DNA of 64,000 nt. Origin: Acanthaster planci (lineage: Eukaryota; Echinodermata; Asteroidea; Valvatida; Acanthasteridae). Below the pieces are notes generated by a model that worked only from the letters and a program-made list of their open reading frames with translations, did not search any database and was not told where the DNA came from. Position numbers and translations under genes: made by a program. The DNA lies in the NCBI RefSeq assembly GCF_001949145.1, contig NW_019091365.1, positions 1,406,023-1,470,022 on the forward strand. Reading direction: 5' to 3'. Positions 51,501 to 63,500 of this stretch are shown piece by piece (the first letter of the stretch is position 1; every line of letters starts with the position of its first letter).

Positions 51501-54500
51501 GGTTGACTAAACTGCAAAAGAAAGTGGAGGTATGGTTTATTGTCAACTCCTGACATCCCTTTAATGATTTACTGGAAGTTTCCTGAACAAAATTAACAGT
51601 AGTGCTGTAAATTGATGGCATATTAAAAGAAAAAGAAGTCTCGGTCACTGATTTCTGAAAAGAATTTCAAATGTTCTAGACAGCTCTCATTTTTTTTCAT
51701 TTGTCATTTCTCAGTTTACCACTTGTCCAGAATCATCAATCTTGAAAAATTTGTGTTAGTAAAATATTTGCATATTTTTCATGAGCAAACTCGCAAACTG
51801 CTTGCTGATTGTATTTAGGGCAGAAAATTATACTAGATGCTTTCAGCCGCCACAAATCGTTACTCGTAAACATTATTCTTGTGATACTTGTCACTGCTAC
51901 CGCATAATTAGCTATGCTCCGAGGCTTCACCACGGAGACATATTTTCTACAAGAACAGGTTGAATACAGGAGCTAAGTTCAAGTTCATTGAGAGACCTGT
52001 CGCAGGGATTTGATCATGTACAAACCTTCACCCTCAAAGGCTCAGGGATTGGGTAGCATTTTTAGCCCATCAGCTTCCCTTGATAACATTTGCACATCCT
52101 CAGGTGCACACTTGTTGAATCCTTGTGGACTTCTTCTTTTACAGCTGCAGCGTAGGCGCAGTGACCTCTATACAAGGAGTAAGTCGCTTGAGAGCAGAGC
52201 TCTGAAGGAACGGCAGACCTCTGCTGAGATGAATGCCGCCTTCCAGGTACTTTGCAGCACCTGGTGTATTTACATCTTTAATAGGAGCAGACACAAAACA
52301 GAGTAAAATGGGCTAAGCTGTGTTTCCCAGTAGTTAAAATTTTTCCATGGGTACTTCAAAGACCCAAACCATTTGCATACGCATTTATGCTATCATTTGA
52401 GACAATAGAGCAGTGCATGCTTGGAAGAAAAGTTTTACTCCCTTTTCCTTTCACAGTTGGGTCATTCCATGAGATTGGGGCACAATTTGTGACGGTGTCC
52501 TTGTTACATCGGTAACTTTTACCACCTGTCATGACCTGTAGAGTAGGTCATTTGCTCTGTACAAATAACACGCACCTCTGTATTCAGCCGTGAAAGATGT
52601 GTAACAATATCAATTTGGAATCCACATGCAGGGAAATAACTGTTCTTTTTTACAGAACCCATGTAATAATGGACACCGTCACAAATTGTGCCCCAACCTC
52701 GTGGAAGGACCCAGTTAAAAAACTGACAGAACCAAATTTACCAGTCAGTTTGGGTATTTCAAGGGACATTTAAGATTATTTAAGAACAGAAAACATCTTT
52801 TGGTTGTAATTAAGAATATGTTGTGAAGTGCTGAAGTCATCGTAGAAGAAAGAAACCATGAGAGCTGCATCACTTGATAGTAACTCACTTGTCCTACTAC
52901 TGCCTTTTTGTGTCATATCTTTGTCAGGATTCTTCATTTTCTGTTATAAAGCTGTATGTCTAAGCGTAATATAAAGTAATTCATTTCTACAGACTATGAT
53001 TTAATGAAAAGCAAAAGATGAAAAACTCCAAAGAAACAAAAACAGAAAGCCAACTGAGGAACAAAGGTAATACATTTTGACAGGGAGGTTGATTTAAACC
53101 ATTTTTGAACAAATCTGAAATCTTGATTCCTTTCTTAGGGCACAGCTGAGGAAGGCACAGTGCTGAGCCAGTATCCCGAGTTCAAACTGGTGCTAGACTT
53201 TGTTAAAAACCCTCACCTCACGGTGGAAAGGTAACCCGATTCTGCAGATTCTTGATGGGTGTGTGCAGTCATGCACCTGCTCTGAGAAGACTTTAAATGC
53301 AGTTGTAACTCCACTCCGTTGTGTGACTCTGTACTGTTGGAAATTTACCATCAAATTCTCTCTTTCAAGCTCAGTGGAAGTTGTTCCCAGTTTTAAACTG
53401 GTACTAATACGAGAACAATCCAAACTAAAACCAGACAACGCAAAAGAAGAAGAATGGAATTTGTGGCCATGGCGCTTGCCAAAATTTAAGCCACACACAT
53501 TAGATAAGCTCACTGTCTACACTGGTATCCTGGTGTACCACAACAACGTGTATGGGAGTTACCAGACAGGCCTTCATGAACTGTGTGTATACATGTTCAA
53601 TTTTGAGGTTGAAATCTCTGTTTCTTTGTTTGTATTTTTTTTCCCATTGGGTACTCTTTTTTTCTAATACCCATAAATGGACATACCTTTAGATTGCTAA
53701 CTTTGTGTGAACATTTATTTGTTTTTGTGTCGTTAAGAAAACTAAAAAACGTTAAATAGCTAATTTTTTTGCAGATGCTTTCCTTGACTGTTTTTCCTTT
53801 TCCTACCAATAATCCAAACCCGTGTGAACTCTGTGTGAACTTTGATTAATCCCCCCATCATTTACAAAACCTGTATTGTGTGGACCTCTGTTGTTCACAG
53901 GCAGCATTAGGTATATAAGGTTGTAATGCAACGTCTCCCTCACTTGCCCAGGGTACGAGGCCTGCTTAAAGAGCGACAGGAACGGGCCAAGGCAGTGGCC
54001 GACATCTACCAGTTTGCCTGTCGGTTCCTGAAAGCCAGTGGCAAGCCCACCATCTTCCAGTCAGACTGTTTGCAGTTCCTGAAAGAAATGCTGCTCACAA
54101 AATCCATCGGAGAAATGTGCGTATCATGTCTTCAAGTTGGTCTTTGTGGCTCTTAGTAGTGAACTTCATATACATATCCTGGGAGTGTGTTTTCAATAAC
54201 CATTAAATGGTTAATAACATAAATTTTATGTGTTGCTGTGTACGAGACTTCACAACACTGACCAAAACGCATACAGATTAAACTTCTCTGTCACATTTAC
54301 CACATTTTGTCACACACTAAATATTGAATTATATTCATGCAGTTTTTGTTACATTTTTACATCATTAATGCATTATTAATTGCCACTAAAAGTAACTGCG
54401 AATGACCTAAACATTGATATTGTGTGCCAACTTAACTGTAGACAGGTATAAAAAAGCATAAAATGTGATCCTGCTCACATTTGTTTTTGGTAAAACAAAG

Positions 54501-57500
54501 CCTTTTAAAAGTACTGAATAGCGGGTTTCATTCACCTGAAAAATAGTTTCTGAAAGATGAAGGCAAAGTTAGCAGTTTTAGGAATAGTTTTTACAGGAAT
54601 AAGTTTTGAAAGTTCATTTTCTTGGATTGTTATCTTCTCTCAGGCACTATGCAAGTGGATTAGATGGCTGTGGACTGGAATTGGAGGCCAGGCTGCGTGG
54701 CTCCTTCTACCTCCTGGTGCAGAGTCTAGTTGAGGCCATTGAAAACTTTGACTGCACTGACCAGTCAGAGTAAGTACTCAAAAACCTGATTTCAAACGAG
54801 TTATTATTCATAGGAACCACAGGATGCCTAGTTGGTCAGTTTTGGGATCCATGCCCAAGAAAATTCCCCCTTTAAAAAATTGATGAGAATGATTTCATCA
54901 GTAGGAAATTGGTATTAACTCACAGGGAGGTTGAGACCGGATATTCTTGTATGGAGGCATGTCTTCTTCACCTACTCGATGTGGACTGGCAACCTTATGA
55001 CTTGAAGTTTCTGTGTGACATCAAAGCACCCTCGCTGCTGCTAAACATCTCAAAAAGTAAGCCAGGAACTTGTTCTTCCGAGCTTATGTGTGACGTGAAA
55101 CAGATTATTACTGTGGCTTACGTGTGACTGGCAGATTGAGACTAATTGTAATGGCGATCTGCTGTAACCAGCTATGACTGACTGCGAGCGACTCTAATTG
55201 TCGTGATGAGTGGCTGTGACTCAGTATGGCCGAGTATGAGTAACTGAATGTGACCGTGAGGGAGTGAATTCAGATGTGATTTTACCTGTGACTTTCTGAG
55301 AGTGATTAAGTGTGACTTTGACTGAATGTGACTGAGCATGACTTTGAACATGACTTACTCTGACTTTGATATTGATTGCAACAGCGACTGACTATAGCCG
55401 CATTCTCTTAGGACTAAAAAGTGTACAGAGTTACTCTTTTACTACTGCTGCTGTTTGGTAACATTCCATCATGGTTATTCTGCCGTGCATCTGCTTGTGG
55501 ATTACTTGGACCCACCGAAAGTCCATGACTTTCAGTGGCATGTTGTTGTAGAATCTTACAAGGGTGCCCTCTGATTTACCTTACCGTATAGATCGTGAGC
55601 AAGAAACAACAGAGGTCACAACCCATTTATTGGTGTTCAGATTTCACATAACCAAAATGTCCACACAGGACATTTCTGCAATGTAAAATTGACAATGTAA
55701 TTCTTCCATGACCCAGTTGGCCCTGTAAAAATTCTGCGACAGGAAGATGTAATTTACACTTGGTGATCTACACTTGACAATTTGAGAGTTTCCTGGCTGT
55801 CTGCACTGGATTTAATTTTTTCAAATTGATAACAGTAATAAGTTTTACTAAAGAAGTCCAATGCGAAAACAGCTTATGGCTCCAACATTGGCAGGCTGTG
55901 ACTGTGACTGAGGGGATCTTTGTGGATAAGGCTTTGGCAGTATAAATGAAGCTGGGATCATCATAAAACCTGTATTTCAGATGACTAAGGACTGAGTCTG
56001 GCACCATTAAAACAACCAGTATTCCAGATGACCACATCACTGAAAGATGGGACTGTTATAACAAGCAATATTTCGCAACTGTATACAGGGAATGTAAGCT
56101 TCCATGACAAGCTCCCTAGTGTGGCTGACGAAGCTGAGCAGCTGGAGGTCCACAGGCAATGCATGGCGTGGTTCAAGCAATTCCGGGATAACTCCAATAA
56201 TGGCTTCTCAAGATGGTTCAATGATATCGAGAAGCAGGACACGCTGGAGAAGAGACGAGTGAGTGTCTAGCTAATCTCATGCCAGTCAAATTTTCAAGTG
56301 GATTATATTGACAACTCTGTTATATTTCATGGTGGACATAATTTTGTCAGTATTCCAGTAGGGAATATGTGCATGTTCTGCAGGAATATATTAATATATC
56401 AGTTGTGAATGCAATACAATGCTGCTTTTTCAAACACTTCCATACTGAATAATCAGGTATACCAAACAACCCCCTTAGCTCCTGAATTTTCATTCTTATT
56501 TACAGAATATTGAAAATTTAGTTTAAATAAAAGAAAAATGGGTTAGTGGGTACTTGTGCATGGATACACTGGCGGCCATGTGTATCACCTGCTGAGTATG
56601 TGCTTGCAACATTGGTTACTCTGATGTGGAAAATTTTACTTCTTGTTGCTCCAAAGGTAAAGACTTTCACCTTAAAGGAAGCAAAAAGAAAATACATATA
56701 CAGATCAATTAGCTTTCGCAAGTGAACTGGCAGAAATCTTTGCTAAATATTTTGCTAGTTTCAATTGTTTTCAACTGCACTTGCCTGACAGTTCTCATGT
56801 TTCTGGCTTGTGTGTTTGCAGCTTCAATGCAATTTGCTCTTTACACGCTGCTGCCATAGGCATTCAGAGCCTCTATCTGACAGCTTGTAGAATTGCATCG
56901 ACGCAGCTTTTCAAACAATGTCCAATTGCATTGTATAAGAGCTATGCAGCACACACAGAATTACTATAAAGCAATTTATGTAGGAATCACTGAACCAGCC
57001 TGTTTAAAGATCAGTATTGAGGCCCTGCATGCCTATGGCGGCAGTGTGCAAAGAGCAAATAGATCGTCGTTCCAGTTTAGCAATGATTACCTGTGTAACT
57101 GCACTGCATGTCGCATGTGTTTTTGAAGTAATGACTCAAGGAAAGCTCATGGGAAACTGGCATAAAACATGGAAATATCTTGAAATGTCATAAGTGACTG
57201 AAAATCCCATGCCAAATGACCGCCATACCGGCCATTTTGCAAGGACCACGTCGTGTTCGTTATAGTTGCATTGCACTGAATGTTAATATTCATGGAGAAT
57301 ACAAACGTGTCTGGTTTTGACCACAGCACTTCAACGCAGTTACTCCAGTCCATCCTTTTGCAAGGAAGCAGCATGCTCACAGCTGTTTATCTGCCGTGTG
57401 TTGGACAGTAACCTCACAAAGCGTTCATTGCGATCTGCCACAGTCACTCATGGTTTTTTTTTTTTTTTTTGGTCCATGTGTTATTACTACACCAGGCAAT

Positions 57501-60500
57501 GCATATGTTTATCGCCCGGTATTGCAGCAAACTTGCTGTGATCATCTCATGCGACGGCTGCGATGCCAACATACCCGGGCCGCGCTACCACTGTCTGGAA
57601 TGTAGGGATCTCGATCTCTGTTTTAGCTGCTATTTTGGTAAGCCGCATGTTGACTTTCTCTCTGTTTTTTTTCCTCCCCCGTTTTGATTTTCGTTTTGCC
57701 GGTATTTCCTCCCACCCCCCCCAACTTCATCAGGCCATGCACATGTTTGTCGCTCGTTACTGTAGTCTACTGCCTACGATTTATATGGTTTGCGACGGTT
57801 GCCAGGCGCGGTTACCAGGAGCCCATTTTCATTGTCTGGAGTGCAAAGCCTTTGACTTCTGTCGTTCTTGCTTCTATGGTGAGTTCATATGTAACAAGGC
57901 CCATAGAGAAATGTTGAAGTGAATCTTGGATTGCTTGTTTTTGTTCTGCCGTCTAAACCGAGGAGATACCATTACTGGAATGGCACGAAACTCACAGGTG
58001 TGCTTTTTTACCTTGAGACATATGCACATTAGGCAAATCACAATACGCTAATGGTGGAAGAGGTATTTGAAGAGTAAGCTTACCACCTGTGTGCAAGTGT
58101 GGTGCCACCACAGTAATGGCTTCTTGTTTTGGTCACCACATTATTATATATTGGTTGAGTGATGAGTAAAGTTAAATTTACATTAAGAAATTAAGGTATT
58201 TTTGACAGAAAGGAGGAAATTGAGATTTTGTTTAAGTTATTATTTATTGCAGTTTGGTTGCCATTTTTCAATGATCATTTGACTCCAATCAAAGGTTTGG
58301 TGTGAGGGTAGATTGCAAACAAAGCATTCCATTCATTCAAAATAAGTCAACTGACGTGATATGCGTATGGAGTGTAGCAGGTTAAAGTGGATTATAGTAT
58401 TGACTTTCTGTGACTGTACAAACAGTAGGAGGTTTGGAATTTGTAGAACGTCGGCAAGATGTCCAAAATAAATCATGCCCATTTGGTTCAATATTTACAT
58501 AAATCCAAAAGACCACTTTCCCACAACCAAGTCAATTTTTGGTGGAGCAGATCAAGTATGAAGTGGTCTGGAACTTTCTGAAATGGTCCACTTTGATTAT
58601 ACTCTGTCAGGTGGTGTACAGGTTGAGGGCCATAGGGATGACCATGCCATGGTGGATTTCAGGTAAGGGGCATGGACGTGTATAATAAAATCTGGACTCG
58701 CAATGCCCTTAATCTGCCTTTGTTCTTCCTGACGTCAATACAAGCAAGTCAACCTACGCATTTGTATTCGGCTCGATAAAATGGCCGCCAGTTGGCTTCT
58801 TTTTCTTACGAAAGCGTTGCAAGTCCAGGTTTTTTATATACGTCCGTGATAAGGGGTCATTCGATATGGCCGTTTCACAATATAGCACCACCGAGAGTGT
58901 GTAACGCGTTGGCCAATCACAATGCGCGAAATTTGTCGACCCAATGCGCGTTTGGAAAGGGTCGACAAATTTTGTGCGTTGCGATTGGCCAACATGTTGC
59001 AAACTCTTGGTGGCACACTATTGTGAATTGCCCGTATTTTTCCATCATTTTCATGAGAATACAGACTGTGCCGGATGGGGAGGGGCTCATTTGACCATGT
59101 ACACTTGGTAATTATTGTTAAAAATAATGACGAAACCCAGCATAGAAACTGTCATTTTTCTTCTCAGTTTGCAAGCTCTTGGAGAGGGGATCTAGAGAAG
59201 AGTACATTTTCTACGCTCATGACAATCATGGGAAATTGGTGACCCTTCATCTGACAACTCATGCTGCTTAGTAATGAATTACATGAGAAATAAAATTAGA
59301 AGAAATTCCGCACTATACTGGAACTTCAACAATCAAAGTGTAATGCTTGAAAATATAGCCAATACGGATTTGACAGCCAATTTTTCATCTGGAAACATTA
59401 CATTCTCAGCCTCAAAATCCCACCTTGCCAAAAACAGTTCACCATTGAGCTGGCATGCTCTGGATAGTCATGTACACCCAGAAAGGGGGATAGTGACAAA
59501 TGCCACATCATTGCAGTTGGCAGGTTACTCAGCTCCATCAAGTGTTGTCAGTCTGTCTTGGCAATGCTTGACAGCTGTGTACGGTGTTGTCATGCAGCTA
59601 TAATGGATGATCTAAATTGATTGGTGGCATTTATTGGGCACCATATGTATGTAAGAAGATCAAACAGCCTGTGTATCAAACCAAATCATCTTGAGTTGGC
59701 TTCGTATGAGGAAGCTAAGAAAAATAGATGAACTGGAATTTCATCGTAGTGAGCTTCATCTTTCCTGCATTTATTAACCCCTTCGCGCTGGTAGTTCCTT
59801 TGACCGTGACTGCTGGGCTGTGGTATGCCCTGAATGGAGGGCTTTGTCCATCAGCAGGTCCCATTGAACCAGCAGCTGCATGGTGAATAGACTGTATGTG
59901 TGGTATGCACTAATCCTCCCACAAAGCCGTGGCTCTTGCTGTCTCCCTTAGCGAAGGGGTTAACTTACTAACTTATTATTTATTACCGCACTTCACTTTA
60001 CTGAATCATTTAATATTTTAGTTGTTTTTAGTGAGAGCAGAGTCGGCCTCTTAATAGTAGAATTTTTTTGAATGTCAGGCAGGCAGTACAGTAATTTTGC
60101 TTTTTTTTTCTTCTTCTTCTTTGATAAATTGGGCAGGTATAACTGTGATTTCTGCCACGGCTTCATCGTCGGTACTCGTATCCACTGTAACATCTGTGAA
60201 GACTTTGACCTGTGCTATGGCTGTCATCACGCGCAGGATTTCCCTGAAGGGTAGGTATATTAAAGTTAGCATCTGAATCCCCTGCTGTGCGGCTGTGGCT
60301 ATGGATGTCTCATGCTGATCCACTCCAGTTAAATAGCCACAGCCATAGTGAAATTCCCAATTCAAACACAGGCTTATTTTTAAAAGAGGGTTTTGACCAT
60401 TTGATACATGTTATGTCTAACTGTCAGTTGGTGTCGGTGTAGGGTGAAATTTGTGAGGGGGCACCTGGGGGTGTACACGTTGTTCTTAAGGGGGCACTGA

Positions 60501-63500
60501 AAGCATATTAACTGTAATTTGTACATAGGCTGTGTACATTTCAAACTTTCAAACGGGGGCACCTTGGGAGACATGGACTTCCACTGGGCAGGGGGACACA
60601 TATGCTGTGGCAGTTTCCTATCAGCTTGTGTGTTAAATGTCAGCCTTTAGTAGTTTGGAGTATTACCACATATGGGCAAAGTGACCTTTCCCTATGCCCC
60701 CATTGCTACAGCAGTTTTCGTCTAACTTCAACATTAAATATCTCAAGTTGGCAAGAACGAATTTTAAAGCACAACTATGTTTTAAAATGTACAGTGGATA
60801 TCTATAATGGGTTTTTTTTGTATAGCAAGTCAAATGTGTGCAAACAGAATTTTTAGTTGGTGTTTTTTGTTCCATATGCTCCAACATTGTAAGAAAAGTA
60901 CCCTGTAACATTGTTGGCTGGTAGAACAGGCCTTGTGATTGGTCAGATTGCATGAGATTTGTAACGTAATAGCTGGTTCAAATATGGTAATATTCCAGAC
61001 TGTTTATTGCCACAGTATTGGAGACTCACCCTATACACCATGACATTGAATTTGTGTGTTCGATTGATTTTCCAGGCACACCGCTTCACATAGTGTGGAG
61101 GTCATTCCCATGAAGATTGTCAGCTCGGGCATGCAGCAGGGCCCGTTACTGGAGACCTACAGCCACAACCATGCCTGGCTGCTGTTCAGTTCTCTAGCTC
61201 TCTCTCTTGCCGATATGATGCATGCTGCGCAGAGTCGAGGTACCAGACCTGTAGTTTCATATACGTCTGCATTTACACAATATGGCATGGGTTTACACAG
61301 CATCAGTGTTGCTTTGGTGGAATCTCACTGCATGCACATACAGGTTTATGCACATTCAATAGGGGCTGCATTGGATACGCGTGACCGATTGTTGTTATGA
61401 GAAATAGGTTTGTAGGTACACCATGGAATCAATCTCTTTTGGGCAAGGTGGGGTTCTTAAAAGAGCCGTTGAGTGTTAACTCAACGTTTCGGCCAGTGTG
61501 CTCTGGCCGTCCTCAGGAGAGTGTGCCGGACTGGAGTGGATAGCGTGGTTATAAAAGGTAATCCGGAGGCGGTGGAGTGTGGAGTGTGGAACGGGATTTG
61601 AGGGTTGTGTAACTCAGTGTGTGCACTGTTGCGTGAAGGCGTTGGATCCTGTTGGGTGCAGGGTGACGGAATTGACGGGAAACCATGGGTTCAGGTATGG
61701 GGGACCCTTATGCCAAGAGGGATGAGGGGGGTGTTTCGGGCAGAGAAGATCCTAACGCCTGGAGTGGGGGTGTTGGTTTCGGGTATAGGGGACCCTACTG
61801 CCCGGGAGTGGGTGTCTGCTTGGGTGCAAGTAGTGGGCGCCAGATGTCGCTGAGCTTGAAACCGATGTCTTGGGGTACGGTGTGCCGAAAAATCTCCATG
61901 GCTTCTCGAATTCATCTTGGGAGCCAGTTCTAGTTGAGGCGATGAGTTCTGCTTTGTCCCATTCAATGTGGTGGTCCATGAAGTGTGCATGTTTGATGAT
62001 GGCCAACTTTTTGTATTCTCCTCGTCGGCCGTGCAAGCGGTGTTCTTGGAGTCTGGTGGGGAGATTAGCAAGAACAGGGCACCAACCAAAATGTTTTTAT
62101 ATACATATATTGCTTGCGACTGGTACTCAGCTAATTTTTGCTCAGCACATCAATTTGCAAAGCAAGTTTTTTGTTCAGTAGCTCTGTGGAATTGGGTCCA
62201 TTTTCTCATTTCTGAGTCTTTGTCCTTTCAGTCGTAGAGTAAGTTATACTTGTAGAATATGGAGTGAAGTCTGAGTCCTAATGTGTTTTGATTCATTTCA
62301 GTGGTTAATCAAGAGTATGGTCATACTGCAAGTAAGCTGTTCCAGCAGTGTATTGAGCTTGCTACCAAATGCCTACCAAGTGTTGCCCAGACCTCCTCTT
62401 TGGGTAAGTACCATTTGTGTTGTCCAGACTGTCACAAGACCAGTCCGTGCACCTGTTACAAGTATTAAATAAGTGAACACTGTAGAACGAATGCAGTTCA
62501 TTTGAATAGCTTGTGACTTAAAATCTGACTGGAGATCTTGTACTGATCTTGTGCTGGTCTAGTGATGATCCTAAGAGGTCTCATCTGCTCACTAGTACAT
62601 AAGAGATCCTTTGAAATCAGAAGTCTCCGTGAGGAAAGTTACAAGAGTCCCTGCATGTATTACCAGATCAAGCGCTGTTCTTAGTTTGTCACATAACAAA
62701 TGTAATATTTCATCTCCAAGGGTTATCATTTTTTATTGTAGATAATTCTGCAGTCTTCATTGTAACTTTTCTTGCCAAAGTTTGTGAAAAATTCACCATT
62801 TAGCAACTGACAGCTTCAAGCCAGGGTTGTTAGATAGACTGAAGATAGTATACGAGTCTGTAGTTGATAGTGTAAGATACATAAATACGAAAGACCTTTA
62901 TATACATACCTTTTACAGTATCTTTTCTCAAATGCTGAATGCCGGATTTGTGGTTTACAGAGAGCAAAAAAGATGAGAAAGAAACCGGGAAAGCTTCAGA
63001 CAAGGAAGTTGAGGAGGCACCATCTGAAATAAAAGAAGGGGAAGACTCTGAAGGTATTTGTTATTCCTGGAAACTTTGAAACCGGTGAATTGAAGTTTGA
63101 GTAGAAGGGTCAAAATTGTTGCAGAGGGTGATTCAGCGGTTATAGAATTCTGTGCACTGAAAGGCATATAACTCCGTAGTTTCCCATGAGACTTAACATT
63201 TAGAGGGAGAAACCGTGCGGTAGGGTGATACGCTGCTGCGTTTAGAAATGCGAGAGATTTTTCAAGGATAGTGCTCTGAGGTTTTGCATTCTGTCCAATC
63301 GGAAGCCTTGTTGAATGTGACATCACGGACTGGCCGGAAGATTGTTGGAGCAAGAAATGGGCATGCCTTTGCTGTGCCTTCAAGTCTTCCAATTTGACGC
63401 CATCATTGCAACATAAAAACATCAACATAATGATTCGCAATACCAAATAGGTTGCCACTTGTTGTGTAACTTCCACTCTAAAAGGGCCAATTTCATAGAG

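Noticed and set aside
53200-53667. 155-codon plus-strand open frame
   Set aside because: It overlaps ZZEF1 exon 42 out of frame and continues into intron with low-complexity hydrophobic ends.
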